From a virus, in the IMG/VR virus record IMGVR_UViG_3300048571_000078, positions 1 through 50,449 of that record: a stretch of 50,449 nt of DNA. One strand, 5' to 3'. Under the pieces are notes generated by a model. It made no database searches. It had not been told where the DNA came from and saw only the letters and a program-made list of their open reading frames with translations. Positions 26,601 to 35,064 of the stretch are shown here, in pieces. How positions within the stretch are numbered: position 1 is the first letter of the stretch; the number at the start of each line of letters is the position of its first letter. The position numbers and the translations under genes were made by a program.

Positions 26601-28690
26601 CTGCTAATCAAGGAAGATTAATTGTAAGTAGAAGTCCTACTCAAAATGCTGACTTATTTTCTTCAATTATATGGAAGGATAGAGAAACAACAAACTATGA
26701 GTTATGGGAAGCACCGGGAATATCTGTACAAGATAAATTCCCTCATTTTGCTTTAACTAAGAAAGGTAATATATATCGATTCTATCTAAATGGTAAGAGA
26801 GTAGGTATTATAACTAGTAGTAACTTATTTGATATTACTAAAGGTATTTTTAATCTAGGTTACTTTCCTGTTTCAGTAACAGATGTACCTTATTTACTAT
26901 CTAATTTACGTATTACTTATGGTAAGGCATTATACACTGCTTATTCTATTAATGTCCCTTATCCTCCTTATCCAGTAAGCCCTAATATTACAGAAGAAGC
27001 GGAACTATTGAACTATGTAAGTATCTATAGTAATAACAGTAGTAATATAGTTGCGAGAAATGGTGATAAAGTCATACTGAATTTTTCAGCTATTGCTAAT
27101 CTAACTGTGGCACCTATAGTTAAAATTAATAATATAGTAGTAAGTGTCACAAAGTTAGAGTATAATCAATATCGAGCTGAGTGGCTTGTTGATTCTGCCA
27201 TAGATGGTCAGTTACCATTTGAAATTAAAGTACCTTTACAGAATGGTATACCGGAAAAACTATTCACATCAACTACAGATGCATCTTTTGTAGTTATTGA
27301 TAATGCTCCTGTATCAGTCATTGTAAATACTAATGAAACTAATAATGATGCACATCAATTAGATGTTGATATTGAATTATCTGAACAAGTAGTATCCTTT
27401 ACATTAGATTCTATTACTACTAATAATTGCACTGTTTCTAATTTATACAAATATCCTCAAGATAATAAATATCGAGTTAGTTGTACAGCGACTACTACAG
27501 GTACATTTTCTATAGCAGTTAATGCTAATAAAATAGTTGATTTAGCAGGTAATTTTAATATAGCGTCTAACGTATTAAATAGAAATGCTATAGTCCCTGT
27601 TTATGTACCTGACCCTTATTGGTCTAATGTTACTTTATTGTTACAACCAACTACTAACATAATTGAAGATTTATCTAGTTTTAATAGTACTATAGACAAT
27701 TTTAATACTGTAGTGTCTAGTGATTCTAGTCCAGCAGGTTTAACTAAATCATTATATTTTGATGGTTATTCTTCGTTAAACATAACAGGTCAAGCATTAC
27801 CTGTTAATAATGAATATACAATTGAATTATTTGCTTATGTAAGCTCTAAGTCTTCTTTTAGATTAAATAGACCTGTGTTAAATCCAGCTAGTAACATACA
27901 AGATAGAGCATTTAATCTAAGTTGGACTTCAGTACCAACTAGTTTAGCCTATGTTGTAGATATTGCTACTAATAGTAATTTTACTAAGTTCGTACCAGGA
28001 TTTAAAAATAAAAATATAGGTTCTAGTAATAGTACTTTAATTCAAAGTCTAACTCCTGGTTTAACACCTTCTATTAAACCTATTAGATTTGTCGGAGTAA
28101 ATGGTTTTATTCTTGAATGGGATAAAGATAAAAGTAGTGAAGCGTATAGAGTTGATGTAAGTACCGATAATAATTTTGTAAATAAACTCACTAGTTATAA
28201 TAATCGATTAACTGCTGATAAATATATTGAAGTCGGAGATATATCTAATCTAAAAAATGTAACTAATACTACATTACCTACAAATAATACAGTTATTATT
28301 AATAATGCTATAAATCCCGTTAGTAGTTTGATTGTAACTGGTTTATTAAAAGATGGAAGTAATTACCCTCAACTTAATTATTTCTTAGAAGAAAGTAGCA
28401 TTAGATTATATAGAGACACTTCTTATGCCACACCCGCTATTATTGAGGACGTAGAGATTCTTTCTTGGCATCATATTGCTATGGTGAATAGACATCGATA
28501 TACTTATCTTTACTATGATGGCGAGTTAGTAGATAAAGTTAAGAATGTCGGTTTATCTTCCTCTATCATAATGGGACAAAATATTGGCTTTATAAAAGGT
28601 TATATGACAGGTGTACGTATAACTAAAGGTATTGCTCGATATACTAAACCTTTTATTCAAGTTCCTTCGCTTCCATATCCTACTAGTTAA
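23645..28690 (+). CDS. Giant tail fibre with four LamG-like domains
   Basis: A 1681-residue protein. Four concanavalin/LamG-like domains are marked by paired motifs: a WYHCTIVRKD- or HFALTKKGN-like strand and a closing NIRLTKAARYT-like strand. They span roughly residues 135-310, 390-635, 950-1110 and 1320-1681. Ig-like segments fill about 650-900 and 1115-1315 (for example VDIELSEQVVSFTLD). The fourth LamG domain is interrupted by FN3-like sequence at about 1408-1562. The phrase DPYW-x-x-V-x-L-L-L begins the first and last LamG units. It probably binds host surface polysaccharide as a long fibre. It lies 12 bases after the previous gene and 2 bases before the next. Confidence 0.8.
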   Translation: MNKDSLIKYLLASSTSNNSVIDPYWNDVILLLRLDVESNSKGLPFYKDYSKYQYFTRYMEGSDTSESGYLRSIINGNTSFPIIPTVGNIDVDSFAYISNLSARNQKISDINNEVLSTAKASYIEIIPQGNPGHELGTSDFTLEVSFYVDAINLPWRLQSIVSAGQCVNTGYFDNDLITPNNVGTSNYLAFNTDSKGYGLFVQDDDLLFHANGTSYSIKQNILADTWYHCTIVRKDNVLTTFINNTITNTYSFNKNLLLPTQDKSKVLVIGNTYKTNGSDFIRYSTKIETSFSGGLSNIRLTKAARYTSSFYTGILPHPVYPQNNKIDSQYSSVLFNIPCTYDYYDYSPNGAHFTDSNLLKTIPRIAEHCLALTQSKTYSTKTIPASLGNSWCLEFYLVPYVNDLPLNILETQVEGAANYQYNAIGSLTFLDLLFNKLQLDSIRGNNYSEVIPLIRLTDSLNNKMLDIDMAIVKAYGGGNSESVRGTYFYSRYSTDGENWLELTSEQNQILANVPLVTLPNDEIKFAGQFSTSNNDIEPDTTLLKGGFDNKRYHLAIQKINGNLHILINGVLHRTIPVPPLFSSTDLKMEIGGDNAGIQGKYAYYVLQDDNTYLYTQPLVKFNLGISGVKLTNAARYNIAASNDIEYLHSLQPLPLSSTALPPSRARVIGLFRSTNNINTSNQSIKWSVYVNQDIDNLLIGDFSLTQLQGISSASITSITKISIYQYDVVVDVGSGNGTLQLNFNDRKTVKYAGVSTFISNYIGELSVEGELYNINKARPEAILTSGTNPYVIGNFLVTLRFSSPIFSFNLNNIGLSNAIVVKYVLLDELTSTYQLEIKPLNKGVVIVKALEATGTTTALLTSKESNTLTRIFASYFPIVQLPLDILSGYNDVSPSNIQLNEIIPNNTLYSTTEPTFGESSVLSISAIDEQSGFTLTNYNALSGIVTPDTAKDWTIEFFLRINSTLAGTSKKAHIFSIQNGSGLAITANQGRLIVSRSPTQNADLFSSIIWKDRETTNYELWEAPGISVQDKFPHFALTKKGNIYRFYLNGKRVGIITSSNLFDITKGIFNLGYFPVSVTDVPYLLSNLRITYGKALYTAYSINVPYPPYPVSPNITEEAELLNYVSIYSNNSSNIVARNGDKVILNFSAIANLTVAPIVKINNIVVSVTKLEYNQYRAEWLVDSAIDGQLPFEIKVPLQNGIPEKLFTSTTDASFVVIDNAPVSVIVNTNETNNDAHQLDVDIELSEQVVSFTLDSITTNNCTVSNLYKYPQDNKYRVSCTATTTGTFSIAVNANKIVDLAGNFNIASNVLNRNAIVPVYVPDPYWSNVTLLLQPTTNIIEDLSSFNSTIDNFNTVVSSDSSPAGLTKSLYFDGYSSLNITGQALPVNNEYTIELFAYVSSKSSFRLNRPVLNPASNIQDRAFNLSWTSVPTSLAYVVDIATNSNFTKFVPGFKNKNIGSSNSTLIQSLTPGLTPSIKPIRFVGVNGFILEWDKDKSSEAYRVDVSTDNNFVNKLTSYNNRLTADKYIEVGDISNLKNVTNTTLPTNNTVIINNAINPVSSLIVTGLLKDGSNYPQLNYFLEESSIRLYRDTSYATPAIIEDVEILSWHHIAMVNRHRYTYLYYDGELVDKVKNVGLSSSIIMGQNIGFIKGYMTGVRITKGIARYTKPFIQVPSLPYPTS

Positions 28691-28692
28691 AT

Positions 28693-30651
28693 ATGTCAAA
28701 TACCGTAAAACAAGATATAACAGGTAAAATTACTGCTAAGGCTAGAGATGGTAAAGATTATCATCTTAATCCTAAAGAGAGGTCTCGCACTGAATCTCAA
28801 ACTAGAACAAGAGGGACTTCTACCACAGTCAGCAAATTTAAGTTAGTAACAGTTAGACGATTAACCAGTGCTAGTTTAGATGCTGTGAAGGAACAATTAG
28901 AAAGACAGCAATTATTACTAGAACAAACTGCGGTAGGTAATAATCAACCACCACCTTTCCCTGCTCGTATACCTGCATCAGAAGATGATTTAAAACAAAC
29001 ATATGGTGTTTATGTAGATGAGGATTTATATGGTAAAGGCTCACCTGTATACATATTTACATCTGCTAGTAGTTATGTGAAAGCATTTATTACAGCAAAT
29101 GGAACGGGTAAAGAAGATTATAGTGTTCATATAGGGCACTTAGTTGAGAAGATAGATAATAAAGATAAAACGTATACAACTACTTGGCGTTTAGTTACTA
29201 TAGATAAAAATCTATATGGTACTTCTGCTTATCATATATTAGAGTCACAAAGTACTGAATTACCTAGTTGTTTTAGTTATAATTTTAGTATGGATTCTAT
29301 TCATTACATAGGTGGTGGATGTTGGACTTCTATGGCAGTAGACCCTAAAGATAGAATACCTGTTATAGAAAAGGTACAAGGAAATGTATCTAGATATATA
29401 CCTCTCAGTCCTCGTCGTAAAATACCTTGGTTAACAAAATGTATTGTTGCCTACTCATTTACACCTAGTTATACATTTACTTGGTGTAGAGGTGAATTAA
29501 AAGTAAATAAACGTATACGAGAGGCCAGTCACTTAACTGATTTAGCTTTTCTTAAATCTGAAGGAGTGATGAAAGTAACTCGACAACATAGTTACTCTTT
29601 AGATATCACTCAAAGACCTACTAATCCTGGTATTAGTGAGGTAATTTATCCAGAATTTTCTAAAGGTCAAGCGATATATGTCAGTAATACTAACGCACCA
29701 GAAATTGATGGCCCGAATCAGTTTCCTGACTTTGGGACAGATGTTAGACGACTCGCTATTCAGAGTTACGAGCAGACAACTAATATAATTAGACCTAGTA
29801 CTTTCACTTATACCTTGAATCTATTAAATAACAGACCTGTTAATCAATTTAATTGTTTTAATCCTGTTTTATGTAGTTCAAATAACATGGCTACCTATAT
29901 TCGATTAAATATCGGAGAGGGTAGGGGTAACATTAATCATGGGTTTGAAACGAAAATAGAAAGAGGAGAAAGAGGATTTGATTATGGTGAATTTTATAAA
30001 TTGTGGTGGTGCCCTGGAAAAATAGTTAGTTTTTATCCGACTAATGACGGAATGATATACAAGCGCAGTAAAACAGCCGAAGCTAGAGGTGAGCCTTCTT
30101 TATTTCCTACTGGAGAGACTTTATACGATAGAGGTAAGTTGCAAATATCAGAGTATCCAAATGCTACTGAGACTACTTGGCCTTCATTACTTAATCCCCA
30201 GACAGGTTTCTTTGGGTTAAAAGAAGGTAAAGCTACTTGGAATATGGAATATGATAATCCTCCCTTATTAGGGCACGAAGCGGTATATTACTATCATAAA
30301 AACCCTGTTCTTCCTGATATCGATGATACAATATCAAAAACAGATATACCAGGATTAGACCAACAGAATACATTACGTAGTATATTTGGGCAAATGCAGG
30401 GTGGGCTGGGCGGTTCGACGACAGTCTCTCTAAATATAGGACGATTTCGTAAAGCAGTCGCCGCTAATGACTCTATAGTTGTATTAGCACCCAGCCCTAC
30501 ACAGTTAGCTGAAATACGAACTGTACCAGAGAAGTTTCCTGGGGGATTTTGGGAAGCTATAGTTCACGATTTAAGTTATTCAAATGAGAATGTAGGTACC
30601 TTTATCAGTTATGATTCAAAAGGTAATATTGTATCCCAAGAAACTAGATAG
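28693..30651 (+). CDS. Tail or appendage protein of unknown family
   Basis: A 652-residue protein. The first 80 residues are basic and polar, including a probable helix (DAVKEQLERQQLLLEQ). The rest is aromatic-rich beta sequence with unusually frequent Trp, Tyr, Cys, Pro and Gly (for example YIGGGCWTSMAVDPKDR), suggestive of a compact globular receptor-binding or spike protein. It is the last gene of the long plus-strand tail block and converges with the minus-strand gene at 30644, overlapping it by 8 bases. No specific fold or enzyme motif is recognised. Confidence 0.5.
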   Translation: MSNTVKQDITGKITAKARDGKDYHLNPKERSRTESQTRTRGTSTTVSKFKLVTVRRLTSASLDAVKEQLERQQLLLEQTAVGNNQPPPFPARIPASEDDLKQTYGVYVDEDLYGKGSPVYIFTSASSYVKAFITANGTGKEDYSVHIGHLVEKIDNKDKTYTTTWRLVTIDKNLYGTSAYHILESQSTELPSCFSYNFSMDSIHYIGGGCWTSMAVDPKDRIPVIEKVQGNVSRYIPLSPRRKIPWLTKCIVAYSFTPSYTFTWCRGELKVNKRIREASHLTDLAFLKSEGVMKVTRQHSYSLDITQRPTNPGISEVIYPEFSKGQAIYVSNTNAPEIDGPNQFPDFGTDVRRLAIQSYEQTTNIIRPSTFTYTLNLLNNRPVNQFNCFNPVLCSSNNMATYIRLNIGEGRGNINHGFETKIERGERGFDYGEFYKLWWCPGKIVSFYPTNDGMIYKRSKTAEARGEPSLFPTGETLYDRGKLQISEYPNATETTWPSLLNPQTGFFGLKEGKATWNMEYDNPPLLGHEAVYYYHKNPVLPDIDDTISKTDIPGLDQQNTLRSIFGQMQGGLGGSTTVSLNIGRFRKAVAANDSIVVLAPSPTQLAEIRTVPEKFPGGFWEAIVHDLSYSNENVGTFISYDSKGNIVSQETR

Positions 30652-31477
30652 CACCTGTATCATAATAAGCTAAATTCCAACATACTAAATCATCATCTTT
30701 ATTATCTTTGACTGGATGGAACTTTCGTTTAGAATCTTTTACTTCTTTAAGATAATTGCTATCACCAGATTCTGATAGAAAGAATATATCTGCATTAAAT
30801 ACGTTATCGTTATAATTCATATAAGACCAATCACCATTTATAAGTTGACTATCTTTAGGTGCTTTTTCTGGTGGTATTTTTCTAGTAGGTTTTATACATC
30901 TCCATGCATTATCTTTATATTTAACAATTAATCCAATAGGGAAGTCAGTAGATTTCCATTGTGTAATTGTATTTTTAATATCTGCATCTAAATCCAATGC
31001 GTGTATTTGAACAATGGTTGCATTTGTTCCTAGCGCTCTTACTAGTAAAGTAGGGATATATTCTACTCCAGCATTAGTTGTTTTTTCTTGTTGTTGTATC
31101 ACACACCATGCTGAATTTAATCGAATACTTGACCAATTTGAATAGGATACAGATTGTTTTTCTAAGTTAGAATTATATGGCCTTTCTTTAGAACCTTTTA
31201 TAGCGCCATAATCTACCTTAAATGTTTTATAGCTAGTATTATGTATCTTTAGCCCTCCTTTTATAGGAGAAGAGCTACTATCTTGTTGTACTAATTCATG
31301 TACAGGTTCATCTGTTTCAATTAATCGATACAAGGGAAAGAATTTATCATAAGTACCATTTAATGATGTGAAGTGTTCATTATCTTCTGGTATTAAATTA
31401 GTAGATAATGTGTTTATTGAATTATATCGAGGTGAACCAAATGTAAAGTAAGATGTAGTGTTTACAACTGTAGACAT
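30644..31477 (-). CDS. Virion-type protein with chitin-binding-like module
   Basis: A 277-residue protein on the opposite strand to its neighbours. Residues about 179-221 resemble the CBM5/12-type aromatic module: FPIGLIVKYKDNAWRC, a proline-rich spacer, then NGDWSYM, matching the family pattern of G-x-x-V-x-Y-x-x-x-x-W ending in W-x-x. Such modules bind chitin or related glycans and occur in phage appendages. The C-terminus has a further DDDLVCWNLAYYD segment. It may be an accessory adsorption protein with its own promoter in the divergent gap at 31478-31539. Confidence 0.5.
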   Translation of the reverse strand: MSTVVNTTSYFTFGSPRYNSINTLSTNLIPEDNEHFTSLNGTYDKFFPLYRLIETDEPVHELVQQDSSSSPIKGGLKIHNTSYKTFKVDYGAIKGSKERPYNSNLEKQSVSYSNWSSIRLNSAWCVIQQQEKTTNAGVEYIPTLLVRALGTNATIVQIHALDLDADIKNTITQWKSTDFPIGLIVKYKDNAWRCIKPTRKIPPEKAPKDSQLINGDWSYMNYNDNVFNADIFFLSESGDSNYLKEVKDSKRKFHPVKDNKDDDLVCWNLAYYDTGAI

Positions 31478-31539
31478 GCTGCTAGGTTTATAAGGTAGAA
31501 TAAGGTATATTAAAAATATTCTACAGTATATTCATATTC
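31478..31539. promoter_or_regulatory. Divergent promoter region with an 8-bp dyad
   Basis: This 62-bp gap separates the minus-strand gene from the portal gene. It holds an inverted repeat, GTAGAATA (31495-31502) and TATTCTAC (31517-31524), spaced by 14 AT-rich bases, and a TATATT box at 31527. Both transcripts must begin here or upstream. The dyad could be an operator or an RNA hairpin; no consensus -35 element is evident. Confidence 0.4.
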
Positions 31540-33105
31540 ATGTTAATTTTAGAGAACCCAGAATTAAATAAACTGGTTAATCAGATGGGAAGAGATAGTA
31601 AAGATGTATCCATCCTGAGTGATAGTGGTGGCTTACTATTTTCGGATATTCCTATTCCTGTAAATCCTTATCAACAAGGTCAATATAGTACAGAGATTGG
31701 TTCTCTCTCTACTACAACACTAACAGACCTAGCATACCCTTCTGCAGACAAAAGACCTCCTATTAAGGAACTAAGTGAAATGCTTCGTAGAGACCCTGTG
31801 GTGTCTCAATGCGTATCACTTAAAGCACTTAGAGCTGTACAGTCATTCGGTAACTATACTCATAGTAAAAAAGAAATTGAGAGTTTTGTTAACTCTAATT
31901 TAAATGGTTTAGAACGGTCATTTAAACGAACTTTATTTAAGATAATTACATCAGTTATTCTATATGGTTTTTCTATAGCAGAATTTACATTTACTTCTAA
32001 AGCAAGAGGTTTTCAAGGTCAATGGAGACTTGCTAGATTAAATGTATTAGACCCTGCAAAGATTGTAAGAATTATTGGACGTAATGGTAAAGCATGTCAA
32101 ATTGAATATGATAATGGACATGGTAAGTTAATTAAAATACCTTATGAAAAATGTATTCACATTACTAATAATAGTGGAGCAAATTTTGATGAGGATGAGA
32201 TGTGGGGAGTAGGTGATGGTATTGCTGCTCTTAATTACTATAAATTAAAAAGAGTCGTATTGACTCAACTTGCTCTTGCTACTAAAAATAACTCTACAGG
32301 TATCATTCATGTAAAGGTACCTAATACTGGACGTACTATCTTAGTAGACAATAAACTATCTCCGATTAAAGGAGCAAATGGTAAACCTATTGAAACTACT
32401 AAACAAATAGCGCTCAACTATCAGTTAAATGATTTATATAAGAAAGATTATATTGTAACTGATACTGATGTCGATATTAGTAGAATACAAATTCAGAATA
32501 ATGAGAATTTCTGGGAATATGTTCTTAACTATATTGATAAGTCTATTCAACGTTCATTTGGTGTTCCTACTGGTATCTTTGACTCAGGTTCTGGTGGTAT
32601 TCAAAATGCAGGACTATCACAGAATTTCAAAGCTGTATTTGATAGTACAATTTATGCTTTGACTGAGTTACTCAAGGAAGAGTTAATTGCTAAACCTATC
32701 AAATTATTACTACACTATAACTTTCCATTAGATTGGTTTAAGAATAACTTCGGTGAGTTCCAGTTTGAAGCAGAAGAAGACCCATCAGTTGTCAATAATC
32801 GTTTAAGTACTATTAGTTCTCTAATGGCTTCTGGTTTACTTAATCAAGATGACCCAGAGATTCTTACATTAATTAAGAAAAATCTAGGTTTACCTGCGTT
32901 AGATGAACTAGAGAAAGCAGAAATTGATGAGAGTAAGAACAAAGCTAAAGCAGATGAAGATTTACAATCTCAGTTAAAAGAATTACAAACTCAAATGCAA
33001 ATGATTCAAACTCAGATGCAAATTCAACAATTACAAAATCCTCCGCCTCCAGTACCTCCTGGACAAGAAGGAGCACCACCAGAAGATTACCCACAAGGAG
33101 CTTAA
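31540..33105 (+). CDS. Portal protein
   Basis: A 521-residue protein with the pattern of phage portals of the DUF935/Mu gp29-like group. It has an N-terminal segment with LSEMLRRDPVVSQCV, a helix with SVILYGFSIAEFTF at about residue 135-150, a long alpha/beta stem, YIDKSIQRSFGVPTGIFDSG at about 345-365, and a helical C-terminus. The last 70 residues are Gln- and Pro-rich (QTQMQMIQTQMQIQQLQ) and end in an acidic tail, as in portals whose C-terminal barrel projects into the head. It forms the DNA-translocating dodecamer at one vertex. It lies about 30 kb from the capsid gene, an unusual arrangement for a siphovirus. The next gene begins 4 bases later. Confidence 0.82.
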   Translation: MLILENPELNKLVNQMGRDSKDVSILSDSGGLLFSDIPIPVNPYQQGQYSTEIGSLSTTTLTDLAYPSADKRPPIKELSEMLRRDPVVSQCVSLKALRAVQSFGNYTHSKKEIESFVNSNLNGLERSFKRTLFKIITSVILYGFSIAEFTFTSKARGFQGQWRLARLNVLDPAKIVRIIGRNGKACQIEYDNGHGKLIKIPYEKCIHITNNSGANFDEDEMWGVGDGIAALNYYKLKRVVLTQLALATKNNSTGIIHVKVPNTGRTILVDNKLSPIKGANGKPIETTKQIALNYQLNDLYKKDYIVTDTDVDISRIQIQNNENFWEYVLNYIDKSIQRSFGVPTGIFDSGSGGIQNAGLSQNFKAVFDSTIYALTELLKEELIAKPIKLLLHYNFPLDWFKNNFGEFQFEAEEDPSVVNNRLSTISSLMASGLLNQDDPEILTLIKKNLGLPALDELEKAEIDESKNKAKADEDLQSQLKELQTQMQMIQTQMQIQQLQNPPPPVPPGQEGAPPEDYPQGA

Positions 33106-33109
33106 TATA

Positions 33110-33658
33110 ATGTTTTCTTACATGAGTTCGTTTTCCCATGCTACTAAAAAAGACCCTGAATTATGGGATTCGGTTGTCAAAGAAGCTAAAGCAGGAGAAA
33201 AGTATGGTATAGAAGGACAGTGGAACGCAAGAAAGGCTTCCTATGCTGTGAATCTATATAAACAACGAGGAGGAGAGTACGAGGGAGCAAAACCTACCGT
33301 AAAAAATAATAACCTTAAAAAATGGTTAAAGGAAGATTGGAAAACATCTACAGGTAAACCCGGTATCCATAAAGATGAAGATGGTAAGGTAACTAGTGTA
33401 GATAGATATTTACCTGCTAAGGCTTGGGAATCTCTATCTCCTCAAGAGAAAGGTGCTACTAATCGAATGAAACGTAAAGGTTTCAGAGAAGGTAAGCAAT
33501 TCGTACCTAATGCTAAAGCTGCGAGTAAAGCAAGTAAAGAAGTTAGAAACTTTAGCTATATGAATGCTACATATGGAGATAGTAAAAAACCTACGGATTG
33601 GACTAAGAAGACAAAGTACAATCGTAGGTTTAAGGATAAAGGAATTAGGTTAGGTTAA
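33110..33658 (+). CDS. Small basic DUF5872-like protein with terminal FSYM motif
   Basis: A 182-residue, strongly basic protein. Residues about 14-138 show the order of elements I associate with the DUF5872 family of giant viruses and some phages: DPELWDSVVKEA, GQWNARKASYAVNLYKQRGG, KKWLKEDW, RYLPAKAWESLSPQEKGAT and a K/R-rich end (GKQFVPNAK). The N-terminus is MFSYMSS and a second copy, NFSYMNA, occurs at residues 148-153. It has an AAGGAG ribosome binding site inside the end of the portal gene, so it is translated with the portal. The basic character suggests a DNA- or scaffold-binding protein packaged in the head, which is inference. Confidence 0.65.
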   Translation: MFSYMSSFSHATKKDPELWDSVVKEAKAGEKYGIEGQWNARKASYAVNLYKQRGGEYEGAKPTVKNNNLKKWLKEDWKTSTGKPGIHKDEDGKVTSVDRYLPAKAWESLSPQEKGATNRMKRKGFREGKQFVPNAKAASKASKEVRNFSYMNATYGDSKKPTDWTKKTKYNRRFKDKGIRLG

Positions 33659-34573
33659 TTCTTCTTTATAACGTCTACATGCATCTTTAAATGCTTCTGT
33701 AATAATATAACGACTATCTTGAATTAAAGACCGTCTTCGTATACTCTCAATACGTACAAATTTACTGTATATATCAGCATTTTCTATAAATTTAAGGCTA
33801 TTAGGACATAAACTAGAACTTTGTTTATCGTAACGAGTGAATATTAATGGCTCATAATAATTAGTAGTGACTTCTAAATGCAATAGATTTAATAAAGCAT
33901 CTATTTCCGATATTGTATATTTTTTTAATAAGTACTGTTCTGAGTCCAGTTCGGTGGCTAATGGTATACAACCTTTTAAATATAAATAAAAATCATATTT
34001 TAAGTTATCCAGTATGACTTGCCTATTACATTGATTAGATAGATACTCTATAAATAAAGGTAAACCTAAATCATAAATCATGGCCATAACCACGGAGTTA
34101 TTATAAGATTCAGGTACATTAAGTCTTTTTATATCTCTAAAATACTTATAAATAACTCCTTTACCTAGATAATTAAATAAAGTTAGGGGAGCTGCTGAAT
34201 TAGAATCTGCTCTTATAAATTGACGTATACGTTCTTTAATTGCTTGTGGATAAGCGTAAGTAGATAAGGCACTATTAATAGAAAATAAATCTATCGCTGA
34301 TTTACAATAATAAATCGCCTCTAAAGGTGTGACTAAAATACCATCTTCAAAGAAAGTGGTAAGTACAATATATTTAAATAGAACTCTTTCTATATGAGGA
34401 TGTTCTTTATGTAAATTATCTACTACTGTGTTTACTAACTCATCTTTTAATGTTTTAGTTATTTTAAGTACGGATAATGTACTGATTTTTATACCTGTGT
34501 ATGTAACAGGAGTCCAGTAATCATTAGTTGGTTTATAGTACTTATTAAATGTAGTAGTAATGATGTCAGGCAT
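33650..34573 (-). CDS. Hypothetical protein, helical
   Basis: A 307-residue protein, last gene of the minus-strand operon, converging with the 33110 gene and overlapping it by 9 bases. It is mostly helical with many Tyr, Leu and Ile residues and no membrane segment or catalytic signature. A GAGGA ribosome binding site precedes the start. It shares its operon with a fibre gene and small virion-like proteins, so a structural or assembly role is possible. Function unknown. Confidence 0.5.
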   Translation of the reverse strand: MPDIITTTFNKYYKPTNDYWTPVTYTGIKISTLSVLKITKTLKDELVNTVVDNLHKEHPHIERVLFKYIVLTTFFEDGILVTPLEAIYYCKSAIDLFSINSALSTYAYPQAIKERIRQFIRADSNSAAPLTLFNYLGKGVIYKYFRDIKRLNVPESYNNSVVMAMIYDLGLPLFIEYLSNQCNRQVILDNLKYDFYLYLKGCIPLATELDSEQYLLKKYTISEIDALLNLLHLEVTTNYYEPLIFTRYDKQSSSLCPNSLKFIENADIYSKFVRIESIRRRSLIQDSRYIITEAFKDACRRYKEELT

Positions 34574-34574
34574 G

Positions 34575-34802
34575 TTAGTTCCTCGTTTTAGGAGGTTCCA
34601 TGTCTAACCAACCACTTGATTCTACATAAGTACCTTTAGTGTTAATACATTCTTTATTTCTATCTTTTGCATAACCACATACCCTACTAAATACTTGGTC
34701 TGCGGTACCTTGCTTACCAGTAGAATAAATAAATATATTCTTAGAAGGTACATATTTAATTTCGCATGTCGGACAAATCTCTGTCTCTGTGTGTGTATTC
34801 AT
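34575..34802 (-). CDS. Small zinc-ribbon-like protein
   Basis: A 75-residue protein with Cys at residues 10, 13, 42 and 52: C-P-T-C near the N-terminus and a second pair in VCGYAKDRNKEC. The spacing fits a zinc-binding finger, although the second pair is nine residues apart, which is wider than usual. It is packed with one-base gaps between two genes on the same strand. It may bind nucleic acid or a partner in assembly; the exact function is not evident. Confidence 0.5.
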   Translation of the reverse strand: MNTHTETEICPTCEIKYVPSKNIFIYSTGKQGTADQVFSRVCGYAKDRNKECINTKGTYVESSGWLDMEPPKTRN

Positions 34803-34803
34803 A

Positions 34804-35064
34804 TTATTTTAATGGAGGTAGTTTGTTTCTTAAAGTAGGTATTTTAGATGCTGCATATAAACCAAGTCCACTTACAGCACCCCCCACTGCGTTGGCTAGC
34901 ATTTCTTTTTTAACATCCTCTGGGGTCATATCTTCAGGATTAGTAGCAAGTTTAGATAAAGAGTAACCTCCTCCATATAAAGCTCCTCCTGCTAGAGATG
35001 ACCCGACAGCACCTAGTAAACCAAAATCGGCTCGTGTGCTCATGTAATGATATTTCTTAGACAT
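34804..35064 (-). CDS. Small glycine-rich membrane-active protein with YMS motif
   Basis: An 86-residue protein with two Gly/Ala-rich hydrophobic segments (LLGAVGSSLAGGALYGGGYS, about residues 16-35, and LANAVGGAVSGLGLYAAS, about 56-73) joined by an acidic linker (NPEDMTPEDVKKE). Each has repeated GxxxG-type spacing typical of interacting membrane helices. The N-terminus MSKKYHYMST carries a variant of the terminal YMS motif found on several other small proteins here. It might be ejected into the host membrane with the DNA, or be a small membrane protein made late in infection. It overlaps the upstream fibre gene by 8 bases. Confidence 0.55.
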   Translation of the reverse strand: MSKKYHYMSTRADFGLLGAVGSSLAGGALYGGGYSLSKLATNPEDMTPEDVKKEMLANAVGGAVSGLGLYAASKIPTLRNKLPPLK

